Assembly: GCA_001549895.1 (NCBI GenBank)
Contig: AP014719.1
Span: 3,844,001 to 3,908,000, forward strand
Reading direction: 5' to 3'
DNA: 64,000 nt
Source of the DNA: Arthrobacter sp. Hiyo8
Lineage (GTDB): Bacteria; Actinomycetota; Actinomycetes; Actinomycetales; Micrococcaceae
Made by a program: the position numbers and the translations under genes. Position 1 is the stretch's first letter. Every line of letters begins with the position of its first letter. Positions 31,301-40,147 of the stretch are shown here, piece after piece. The notes beneath the pieces are model-generated. The model worked only from the letters and a program-made list of their open reading frames with translations. It had not been told where the DNA came from and searched no databases.

Positions 31301-31910
31301 ACGTCCATTTGCCCGGACACATCTCGGCGTCCATGTTCGTCGATCTCGGAGACGATCCTGCTGCGGTCCTGGCCCAGCTCCGGCGCCCGGTGCCCGGCAA
31401 CCCGGGATCTCGGCGCGCAAAGGCACCGCCTTCCATTCCTGGGTGGAGGAATACTACGGAACCACCGGCATGCTGGATCTCGACGAAGCACCCGGCTCCG
31501 ATTCCCACATCGACGAAGCGTATGGACTCGACGACATGGTGGCGACGTTCAGCAATTCAGAATGGGCACACCGGTCCCCGGCCTTCGTCGAGGTTCCCGT
31601 GGAAACAAGGATCGGTGACGTCGTGGTGCGCGGGCGGATTGACGCAGTGTTCCGCGGGGCGGACGGCACATGGGAACTGGTGGACTGGAAGACGGGCAAG
31701 CGCCCGGCCGGCAGGCAACTCAAGACCCGCGCCGTGCAACTGGCCGTCTACCGCCTGGCATGGGCGCGCCTCAAGGGTGTGCCGTTGGAGCAGGTCAGTG
31801 CAGCGTTTTACTACGTTGCCGACGACTCTGTCGTGAGGCCCCACGACCTGGGCACCGCCGAGGAACTGGAGAACATCGTCGCTTCCGCGCTAGGCAACCG
31901 AACCCGCTAG
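28386..31910 (+). CDS. adnB: AdnB-type helicase-nuclease subunit
   Basis: Motor and nuclease partner of AdnA. Walker A VIAGAGSGKTATMADR, TFTRKAAGELASRIR, motif II VVLLDEFQDTSHAQ, GDPNQSIYGFRGA, LTVHASKGLEWDVVFVPGL, YVAYTRAK and a C-terminal RecB nuclease (KGTAFHSWVEEYYG, VRGRIDAVFRG, ELVDWKTGKRP). About six one-base losses (near 29607, 29740, 30695, 31100, 31131, 31405); repaired length 1176. The start ATG overlaps the adnA stop. The full DEFQDT motif contrasts with AdnA and suggests AdnB is the driving motor, as described for the mycobacterial enzyme. Confidence 0.9.
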
Positions 31911-31944
31911 GCAGCCGAAACCACGGCAGCTAGACCGGGATGGA

Positions 31945-33240
31945 CTAACGGTCCTTGGCGTCCTGGAGTGGCGCGGGCTCCACTACCTGGAGGGCCGTCG
32001 TCGACGTGTCGTCGGATTCGGACGCCGTCTCCGTCGTCGAGGCGGTCCCGTTCGCTGATTCTCCCGCAGGCTCAGCGGCGGCTTCGTCTGAGGCGGCGGC
32101 CTCCAACGGTTCAACCGTGACCGACGGCGTTGCCGCGGCCGTCTCCGGGCGAACCTCGGGAACGTCGTCGTGAGCAGGCTCCGGGATGGCTGTGATACTT
32201 ACCGTGGCTTCGCCGGGCCGCCCGCCGGGGCCTTGGCTTCGGAACCAATGACAACTGCCGGTGCCGCCAGCCCGTCCGCAGCGGCACGCTCCGCAGCGGC
32301 GGCTTCGGCCTCCTCGGCCGCCAACGCGTTTTGCTCCTCGATGTCGTCGGCGAGGGATTTAAGCATCGCCTCGGCTTCAGCCGTCATCTCACTGTGACCG
32401 GCCGCCAAGGCCTTGACGAGATACTGGGCCAAGGCGAATTCGGCAAGAAGTGCCGAGCGTCGCAGCAGGTGGCTGTCAGGTGTATCCCGTCTGGCTTCCG
32501 TGTAGTGCCGGAGGACGGACTCAACAAACTTCTGTTCGTTTGACGCCACGAGCCAGGCGAAGTCATCGGCAGGATCGCCGATGCGCAGATCGGTCCACCC
32601 CGTCACGGCCGTCACGCTATCGCCGTCGACCAGCAGGTTGTCTTCATGGAGGTCCCCGTGGACCACGCACGGGTTGAAGCGCCAGAGCGCCACGTCCTCC
32701 AGCGCATGCTCCCAGCGACGGAGCAGCGAGGACGGAATCTTGCCCGTTGTGGCGGCCTGGTCCAGCTCGTTCAACTTGCGCTGGCGGAATTCGTTGGCCG
32801 TGTAGCTGGGAAGATCGGCGTTATTGACGAGGGATTGGGGAGGTCGTGCACGGCGGCCAACGCCGCACCGATCTCCTTGGCCAAGGCATCGCTGCAGGTG
32901 GACAACTCTTCGATGCTGCGCGTGGCCCAGCCAAGTGGGCGTAAACAAAGGTGCTCAGCGCGCCCTGGCGCACCGTTCCGGCCACAGTGGGCATCAAAAA
33001 GGGCAGCTCGGCCCGGATCGCCGGCGCGAAAGCCCGCAGGATCATGAATTCGGTTTCCAGCCGGGCGCTGGCTTCCGGATGGCGCGGCGAACGGACACGC
33101 CACCGTTTGCCCTCGGAGTCCAGCAGGAGCGCCGAATCGAAATCGGCAGCATCATCCGGGGCAGAGGCGGCAGCCATCGGCGTCAGGCCGGGCACCGCCG
33201 CAGTAGCTACAGCGGCCAGTTCGAACGGTGTTCTTCTCAC
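31945..33240 (-). CDS. Aminoglycoside/macrolide phosphotransferase-fold protein
   Basis: APH-type kinase fold: FELAAVATAAVPGL, ETEFMILRAFAP (ATP lobe), catalytic loop CVVHGDLHEDNLLVD, then VTAVTGWTDLRIGDPADD. The position of the metal-binding Asp (normally I-D-W) is Gly here, with no frameshift nearby, so catalysis is doubtful. A 110-residue acidic Ala/Glu/Thr tail follows. Three one-base losses near 32930, 32835 and 32208; repaired length 432, ending at TAG 31945. GTG 33240 is a tentative start (GTG 33249 possible). Convergent with adnB. Database names such as macrolide 2'-phosphotransferase should not be taken as function. Confidence 0.8.
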
Positions 33241-33383
33241 GTCTTCCACGGTAGATTGACAAGCGCCTCTGGCAGCGATGCAGTGCGGCGAGTCTTCAGA
33301 TCCGCTGGAAAACCGGAACCAGGGGCATGCGTCGCTGAAAGATCCAAATGTCAATTGTCGGTGCGAGTCAGTACGGTAGGTAC

Positions 33384-34370
33384 ATGAGTTTCACCGAGTT
33401 CCAGGCGCCGGCAAACCACCTTATTGACACTGTTCTTCCGGTGCGCCCTGCCATGGTTGACCGCGGATCTGCCGAACGCCTGAAACCGGGCATGCTTGAC
33501 GAAGTGATCTCCTCGGGTTCGGCCAAGGCCATGGTGGTGTCGCAGCGCCAAGCGCTCGTACTGGGCGACAAGCTGTGGCTGGGCGACGCCGCGCCGCTCT
33601 TCGAATCCCTCCAGGCCGCCGGCGGACCGCTCACTGCCATTTATCTCGGCCGGACCCTTGCTGCTTCCGCCGTCCCGGAGCAAACCCCAATTGTCCTCTT
33701 TGTGCCTGCTGAGCCGGTTTCGCCTGGAGCCGCGGGCCTTCCGGCCGACGGCTCCTGGGCGGGATTCCGGGAGGTAGCCGCCCGCCTTGGTGCGCTGGAC
33801 ACAGCCTTGTTTGTCGAGGCCAGCGCGATTTCCAACTGGCATGCCACCCATACCCACTGCCCGCAGTGTGGAACTCCCACGGAAATCGAAGCCGGCGGCT
33901 GGGTCCGGCGGTGCCCGCGGGACAAATCGGAGCACTATCCGAGGACCGATCCGGCCATCATCGTCACAGTGGTCGGTTCCGACGGCAGGCTTCTCCTCGG
34001 TGGAGGTGGGCCGCTTGACGCCAAGAACTACTCCACACTGGCCGGCTTCGTTGAGCCAGGGGAATCGCTCGAACAGGCCGTGGTTCGCGAAATCGGGGAA
34101 GAGGTGGGTGTACGGGTCACCGCTTGCCAGTACCTTGGCTCGCAGTCGTGGCCGTTCCCGGCTTCGCTTATGCTCGGGTTCACCGCAACAACTGACGACG
34201 TCGAGGCCCGGCCCGACGGCGTCGAGGTCACCCGGGCGCGCTGGTTCAGCCGCGCGGAACTCCAGGCAGCCGTGCTCAGCGGCGAGATCACGATCTCCAC
34301 GAGGCTTTCGATTGCGCGTTCCTTGATCGAGCACTGGTACGGCGGCGTCATCGAGGACCTCCAGCAGTGA
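33384..34370 (+). CDS. nudC: NAD(+)/NADH pyrophosphatase NudC
   Basis: Nudix hydrolase that cleaves NAD(H), and in studied bacteria removes NAD caps from RNA. Zinc-ribbon HTHCPQCG then RRCPRDKSEHYPRTDPA, Nudix box GFVEPGESLEQAVV-REIGEEVGV, and the NudC marker SQSWPFPASLM. ATG 33384 fits GGTAGG 6 bp upstream; an in-frame ATG at 33348 is less likely. Intact, 328 residues. Its stop overlaps uvrD2 by 4 bp; the nudC-uvrD2 pairing also exists in mycobacteria (Rv3199c-Rv3198c). Confidence 0.94.
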   Translation: MSFTEFQAPANHLIDTVLPVRPAMVDRGSAERLKPGMLDEVISSGSAKAMVVSQRQALVLGDKLWLGDAAPLFESLQAAGGPLTAIYLGRTLAASAVPEQTPIVLFVPAEPVSPGAAGLPADGSWAGFREVAARLGALDTALFVEASAISNWHATHTHCPQCGTPTEIEAGGWVRRCPRDKSEHYPRTDPAIIVTVVGSDGRLLLGGGGPLDAKNYSTLAGFVEPGESLEQAVVREIGEEVGVRVTACQYLGSQSWPFPASLMLGFTATTDDVEARPDGVEVTRARWFSRAELQAAVLSGEITISTRLSIARSLIEHWYGGVIEDLQQ

Positions 34371-36499
34371 CAGACGGCATTTTCAGCGACACCGTTTCAC
34401 TCGAGGACCGGATTCTCGGCGGCCTTGATGCCGAGCAACGGGAAGTCGCCAGCAACCTCAACGGGCCCATGTGCGTCCTCGCCGGAGCGGGGACGGGAAA
34501 AACCCGGGCGATTACGCACCGCATTGCCTATGGTGTGCACTCCGGTGTCTACAGCCCGCAGCGCCTCCTGGCCGTCACGTTCACCTCCCGGGCCGCCGCC
34601 GAGATGCGCAGCCGCCTGCGGGATCTAGGCGTCGGAAACGTCCAAGCACGCACCTTTCACGCCGCAGCGCTCAGGCAACTGCAATTCTTCTGGCCGCAGG
34701 CGGTCGGCGGTGTCCTGCCGAACCTGCTGGACCACAAGGCGAACATGATCGCCGAAGCCGCGCGACGGCTGCGGCTGAGTACCGATCGTGCTTCCATCCG
34801 TGACCTCGCGGCGGAGATCGAGTGGGCCAAGGTTTCCATGCTGACGCCGGCCAACTACCTCGAGAACGCGCATGGCCGCGGCACTCCCGGGGGTTTCGAC
34901 CTCACAGCCGTCGCCCGGGTTTTCCAGTCCTACGAGGACGTGAAGACGGACCGCAACGTGATCGATTTCGAGGACGTCCTGTTGATCACGGTGGGCATCC
35001 TCCAGGAAGACCCGAAAGTGGCAGCTACGGTCCGCGAGCAGTACCGGCACTTCGTGGTGGACGAGTACCAGGACGTTTCCCCGCTGCAACAGCGGCTGCT
35101 GGAACTGTGGCTTGGCGGCCGCGACGAACTCTGCGTCGTGGGCGACGCCAGCCAGACCATCTACTCCTTCACGGGAGCCTCTCCCAAGCATCTCCTGGGA
35201 TTCAAGGGCCAGTACCCCTCGGCGACGGTCGTCAAACTCGTTCGTGACTACCGTTCCACGCCCCAAGTGGTGAAGCTGGCCAACGATCTCCTGGGGTCAC
35301 GCCGCAGTGGTGGAACGGTTGCCGACGCCGCTTGGGCCAAACCCCTTCAGTTGCTTGCCCAGCGTCCGGCCGGACCGGAGCCGCGGTTCATGGAGTGCCC
35401 CGATGACGAGGCCGAGGCGGCGGTGGTCGCGGGCCGGATTCGTGAATTGATCGACGCCGGCACCAAGGCAAGCGAGATTGCCGTGCTGTTCCGCACCAAC
35501 GGCCAATCGGAAGCGTACGAGCAAGCTCTTGCCTCGGCGGGCATCGGCTACCAGCTACGGGGCGGTGAGCGCTTCTTCGCGCGCAAGGAGGTCCGGGACG
35601 CCATCCTGCAGTTGCGCGCCGCCACGCGTGCCGTAGCCGAGGATTCCGCGAAGGAGCCGCTCGGCCAACTGGTCCGCGACATCGTGGCTTCGCTCGGCTA
35701 CACGGATGCCGCCCCGCACAGCGGCGGTGCCCTCCGCGAACGCTGGGAATCGCTCGCAGCGCTCGTGGCGCTTGCGGACGAACTCGCCGCCAGCCGCGGG
35801 CCGGAATTCACGTTGATGGAATTCGTCAACGAACTCCAGGAACGTTCGGTTGCGCAGCACGCACCAACGGTCCAGGGCGTGACGCTCGCATCGCTGCACG
35901 CCGCGAAGGGCCTGGAATGGGATGCCGTGTTCCTGGTGGGCTTGAGCGAGGGCCTTATGCCCATTTCCTTCGCGGACACTCCCGAGAGCGTGGACGAGGA
36001 ACGCCGCCTGCTCTACGTCGGGATCACGCGGGCGCGCGAGCACCTGAACCTGTCCTGGTCCACGGCCCGCACGCCGGGTGGCCGTGCCAATCGCAAGCCC
36101 TCGCGCTTCCTCGACGGGCTTCGCCCGGATTCGGTGCTCGGAGCCAGCGCGCGCAGCCGCGCCACGCCACGGCGCAAGGCGGCGGCACCGGCGTCGTGCA
36201 GGGTCTGCGGCACGATGCTCGCTACCGGCGCCGAACGCAAAGTGGGTCGCTGCAGCCAGTGCCCGCCCACGTACGAAGACCAGACCTTTGAGGCTTTGCG
36301 TCAATGGCGGAAGGAAGAGGCCCTGAGCAACGAGGTTCCGGCCTATGTGGTCTTCACGGACGCGACGTTGACTGCCATCGCCGAGGCCCGGCCGGAGTCC
36401 CTTGAGGACCTGGCGAAACTCGCCGGCGTCGGGCCCTCCAAACTGGAAAAATACGGCGAAGCCGTGCTGGCAGTTCTCGTCGAGAACGGATCCGCCTAG
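34367..36499 (+). CDS. uvrD2: ATP-dependent DNA helicase UvrD2
   Basis: Superfamily 1 helicase, 710 residues, intact. Walker A VLAGAGTGKTRAITHR, TFTSRAAAEMRSRLR, motif II FVVDEYQDVSPLQQ, GDASQTIYSFTGA, SLHAAKGLEWDAVFLVGL, YVGITRAREHLNLSW. After the motor comes a four-Cys zinc motif CRVCGTML...GRCSQCP (about residues 609-631) and an HRDC-like C-terminal domain (RPESLEDLAKLAGVGPSKLEKYG), the architecture of mycobacterial UvrD2. GTG 34367 overlaps the nudC stop. A GTG of the next gene overlaps its own TAG by one base. Confidence 0.95.
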   Translation: MTDGIFSDTVSLEDRILGGLDAEQREVASNLNGPMCVLAGAGTGKTRAITHRIAYGVHSGVYSPQRLLAVTFTSRAAAEMRSRLRDLGVGNVQARTFHAAALRQLQFFWPQAVGGVLPNLLDHKANMIAEAARRLRLSTDRASIRDLAAEIEWAKVSMLTPANYLENAHGRGTPGGFDLTAVARVFQSYEDVKTDRNVIDFEDVLLITVGILQEDPKVAATVREQYRHFVVDEYQDVSPLQQRLLELWLGGRDELCVVGDASQTIYSFTGASPKHLLGFKGQYPSATVVKLVRDYRSTPQVVKLANDLLGSRRSGGTVADAAWAKPLQLLAQRPAGPEPRFMECPDDEAEAAVVAGRIRELIDAGTKASEIAVLFRTNGQSEAYEQALASAGIGYQLRGGERFFARKEVRDAILQLRAATRAVAEDSAKEPLGQLVRDIVASLGYTDAAPHSGGALRERWESLAALVALADELAASRGPEFTLMEFVNELQERSVAQHAPTVQGVTLASLHAAKGLEWDAVFLVGLSEGLMPISFADTPESVDEERRLLYVGITRAREHLNLSWSTARTPGGRANRKPSRFLDGLRPDSVLGASARSRATPRRKAAAPASCRVCGTMLATGAERKVGRCSQCPPTYEDQTFEALRQWRKEEALSNEVPAYVVFTDATLTAIAEARPESLEDLAKLAGVGPSKLEKYGEAVLAVLVENGSA

Positions 36500-37075
36500 T
36501 GCCGCGGGCCGCGGGCCAGCCGCTTTGCCGCTGACCACCGACGACGGGGCGCCCGTCGTCGTTCGTCGCTCAGCCCGCCGCCGCCGTACCGTGGCGGCAT
36601 TCTGGGAGGACGGGAACGCCGTCGTCGCGATTCCCGCCCATTTCACGAAAGCACAAGAGAGCGAATGGGTCCGGCGGATGCTGGACAAGCTCAAGCGCCA
36701 GGGGGAGCGGGCGCCCACGGTGCCGGCAGGAGGAGACCCGCAAGCGACACAGCGCTTGCCGCCCATGCCGCGGAACTATCGTCAAAGTATCTGGGCGGAC
36801 GGTCCATCCCGACGTCGGTCCGCTGGGTGAGCAACCAGAAGTCACGGTGGGGGTCGGCAACTCCGGCGGACGGGACCATCCGGCTTTCGGACAAGCTCCA
36901 GCCCATGCCGCAGTGGGTCATCGACTATGTGCTGCTCCACGAACTCGCGCATCTGCTGGTGGCCGGGCACAACGCCGCGTTTTGGCGTTTGCTGGAGGCG
37001 TACCCCGAAACACAGCGGGCAAAGGCCTTCCTGGAAGGCGTCGCCTTTGCGACGTCGCGGGGCTTGGCCGGATGA
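36499..37075 (+). CDS. DUF45/YgjP-like zinc metallopeptidase
   Basis: Predicted M48-like metallopeptidase: VRWVSNQKSRWGSATPADG and the zinc motif VLLHELAHLLVAGHNAAFW. GTG 36499 overlaps the uvrD2 stop; using it needs two one-base restorations (near 36531 and 36742), which gives 192 residues; a TTG at 36525 would avoid the first. N-terminal PVVVRRSARRRRTVAAFWEDG is basic. The corresponding gene also lies near uvrD2 in other actinobacteria. Convergent with the DUF2342 gene. Confidence 0.82.
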
Positions 37076-37089
37076 AGAAGGCGCCGGTG

Positions 37090-37106
37090 CCCAGCCGCGG
37101 GCTGGG
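37090..37106. terminator. Hairpin between convergent genes
   Basis: CCCAGCC (37090-37096) and GGCTGGG (37100-37106) with a 3-nt loop, between two converging stop codons 63 bp apart. GC-rich, no T tract; a plausible shared terminator. Confidence 0.35.
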
Positions 37107-37138
37107 ACGCCGACGCCGATTAGGCGATTCAGGAGCGG

Positions 37139-38583
37139 CTAGGCTTTGGGCTCTCCGGGCTCCGCGTCGTCAGGGGAATCTCCGTCTTCAGGCTTCGGAG
37201 CCTCCGGACTGTCCGCTGTGTTCTCCTCATCATTCGGAGCGTCGTAGCCACCTTCGAGGAGCTTCTGCAGCGCGTTGTCCACTTCGGTGTCGCTGGCTTC
37301 AGCCAGGCGGCGCCGTTCGGTGAAGCCCGCCGGGTCGTCGAGGTCGTGTGCCGTGGGGAGCAAATCGGGGTGCTGCCAGATGGCATCGCGGCCGGCGATT
37401 CCACGTTCGTCCTTCAGGGCGGCCCACAACGCGGCGGCTTCGCGCAGGCGCCGCGGGCGCAGCTCGAGTCCCACCAGCGAGGAGAACGCGTGTTCGGCGG
37501 GTCCTCCCGTGGCGCGGCGCCTCCGCACAGTCTCGCGGAGTGCGACGGCGGATGGCAGCACATTCTCGGTGGCAGCAGCCGTGAGCTCGTCCACCCAGCC
37601 CTCAACCAGCGCCAGGGCAGTTTCGAGTTTCTCCAGGGCAGCCGATTGTTCGGGAGTGCGCTCGGGCGTGAACACACCTTGGGACAGGGCTTCTTGAATC
37701 CCCTCGGGGTTGCCGGGATCGAGGTCCCGGGCGAGGTCCTCGACGCGGGACAAGTCGATGTGGATGCCTCGGGCGTAGGCTTCGATGGCCCGAGGAGATG
37801 TCCGCGCAGCCATGGAACCTGTACGAAGAGCCGGGCATGCGCGGCTTCGCGGACCGCAAGGAACAACCGCACGTCACTCTCCGGGACGCTCAGGCCTTCG
37901 CCGAACTTCGCCACATTGGCCGGCAGCAATGCCATCTCGAGATCAGCGAGCGGAACGCCGATGTCGGTAGAGCTGACCACTTCGGCGGACAGGGCCCCGA
38001 TGGCCTGGCCCAGTTGCATGCCGAAGATGGCTCCGCCCATGTTCTGCAACATGGACGAGGTGCCCCCCATCATGGCCTTCATTTCTTCCGGCATCTGCTG
38101 GGTGAGGGCGTCCGACAGGGCATTGGCGATGCTGTTGGCCACCGGCTCAGTGAGCCGTTTCCACGTGGCGAGGGTGGCTTCCACCCATTCAGCGCGCGAC
38201 CAGGCGCGGCCAATGAGGCCCGTTGCCTGAAGATCGGTGACGGGATCCAACCAAAGTTCCGCGAGGCGGAGCGCTTCGTCGACTTCGCGGGCCTGCAGGG
38301 CATTCACCGACGGATCCGTGCCGGCGGCGGCAACACGGCGGGCGTTCTCGTGGGCAAGCTGCCAATTGACGGGGCCCTCGGAAGTGGAGCTCATCATGGC
38401 CTGCACTTGGGCGAACATTTGCTGCAGCATATTCGGGTCGTTCGGCAGCCCTGCGGCTTTTGCCAATTCGGCGGGGTCGATGTTGCCCATGCCTTGCCCG
38501 CCCATCAGGTTCTTCAGCATTTCTGCCAAGGGATCCACGGGTGAATCGTCTCCATTGGAGGGGGTATTGGGGTTGGAGGTCAT
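37139..38583 (-). CDS. DUF2342 family zinc-dependent metalloprotease-like protein
   Basis: Member of the actinobacterial DUF2342 (Rv3195-like) family. N-terminus PVDPLAEMLKNLMGGQGMGN, a Met-rich hydrophobic middle (MKAMMGGTSSMLQNMGGAIFG, split after SSM), EAAHARLFVQVPWLRGHL, IEAYARGIHIDLSRVEDLA and ALALVEGWVDELT, the conserved putative metal-site helices. One frameshift near 37795; repaired length 481. The acidic C-terminal tail (NDEENTADSPEAPKPEDGDS) is low complexity. Function is not established. Divergent from the PDZ-Lon gene, with which it is paired in mycobacteria as well. Confidence 0.88.
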
Positions 38584-38798
38584 GGTGCCGCCGATCGTCG
38601 GTGTGACTGGTGATCACTTTCAAGGTACCGCGATGCCCGGGGGCTGTCTGCCTCAAGAACGCGTCGTTCGCTCTAGGCAAAGCACGACTGGCAGGCACAG
38701 CAAGTAGGGTGGATCGTTGGTATGTTTACCGGCCTCCGCGCTGAGGGGGTCGAAACGGTAGCGTCGGACACACGGTTCCGGCGCGGAGAGGTCCTTCA

Positions 38799-40014
38799 TT
38801 GACTAGTTTGCCGAGCCCCGGAGCTGCCGGGGAACCCGGAAAGCCTCTCGGCCGCTCCAACTCCCAGGACGTCCCGACATCGGACGGCCATTCCCCGGAG
38901 CGGGACACCGCACCATCGCAGGAGCCGGTACAGGAAGCGCCCGACGCGCCCCCACCGGCACGGCGCCGCGACGGCCGGTACGTCGCGATGTTGGTCGCCG
39001 GGGCCCTGACCATTGTGTTGGGAATCGCCGCGGCTGTCCTTCCTGTTCCCTACGTCGTGGAATCTCCCGGACCGACGTTCAACACCTGGGCATGGACCAC
39101 AACAAGCCTGTCATTAGCATCACCGGACACGCGTCGTATCCCGCCAAGGGAAATCTGGACCTGACTACCGTCTATATCAACGGCGGCCCCAACGGACCAG
39201 TCAACATCTTCGAGGCCTTCCAAGCCTGGTTGGACGGTTCCAAGGCCGTGTACCCCGAAGAACTTCTCTATCCCAAGGGCACCACCAAGCAGCAATCCGA
39301 ACAGGAAAGCGCGCTTGCCATGACCACGTCCCAGGAGAACGCAATAGCTTCGGCCCTTCAGGAAGAGAACATCCCGTACGGGCAGAAGCTTGCGGTCGCA
39401 GGATTGTCCGATGGCTCGGCCTCGGCGGGCAAACTCCAGGCCGGGGACGTCTTCACGTCGATCAACGGCAAGGCCGTCACGTCCCTGAACGTCGTCCAAA
39501 CCGCATTGGCCGACGGCGCGGGCGCGCCTGCCGCCGTCGTCGTCGATCGTAACGGCAAACCGGTGACGGTGAGTATTACTCCGGGCAAGGGCTCAAACGG
39601 CAAGTACATCCTGGGCGTACTGCTTCAGTACAAGTTCACGTTCCCGTTTGACGTCAAGATCTCCCTGGACCAGGTGGGCGGACCGAGCGCCGGCATGATG
39701 TTCGCGCTGGGGATCATCGACAGCATCACCCCCGGGACCTCACAGGGGGCAAGCATGTGGCCGGCACCGGCACCATTTCGCCGGACGGCACCGTGGGACC
39801 CATTGGCGGAATCGCCCAGAAAATGCGCGGAGCCCGCAGCGGCGGCGCCACGCTTTTCCTCGCGCCTGCCGCCAATTGCGACGAGGTCGTGGGCCACGTT
39901 CCGGACGGGCTGCAGGTAGTCAAAGTGGACACCCTCGCGGACGCGAAATCCGCTGTGGAGCGACTCGCCTCGGGCCAGGATGTGTCCCGCCTCCCGACAT
40001 GCTCCAACAACTAG
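38799..40014 (+). CDS. Membrane-anchored PDZ-Lon (S16) protease, YlbL/Rv3194c-like
   Basis: Start TTG 38799 (GGAGAGG upstream). A Pro/Ser-rich cytosolic tail, one TM helix (YVAMLVAGALTIVLGIAAAV), a PDZ domain (VAGLSDGSASAGKLQAGDV, FTSINGKAV) and a Lon-type catalytic domain with the serine in VGGPSAGMMFALGI and the lysine in GGIAQKMRGA. Two one-base losses near 39088 (ACCTGGGC for ACCCTGGGC) and 39742; repaired length 405. The Ser-Lys dyad is intact. Likely external protease linked to the UPF0182 gene that follows after 133 bp. Confidence 0.9.
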
Positions 40015-40147
40015 ACTGATGATGGAACTTAGCTCCACCGCCACTCGTGGCACTAATGACGGCCTCCGCCATTACTACCCGGCACCGGGGCCGACGAACA
40101 CACGCACTGATGACCGTTAACTGACGACCAGCGATGAGGTATCGAGT

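Noticed and set aside
31945..33240. Macrolide resistance gene
   Set aside because: The fold fits phosphotransferases but the metal-binding Asp is missing and the genomic context is DNA repair; a resistance role is not supported.
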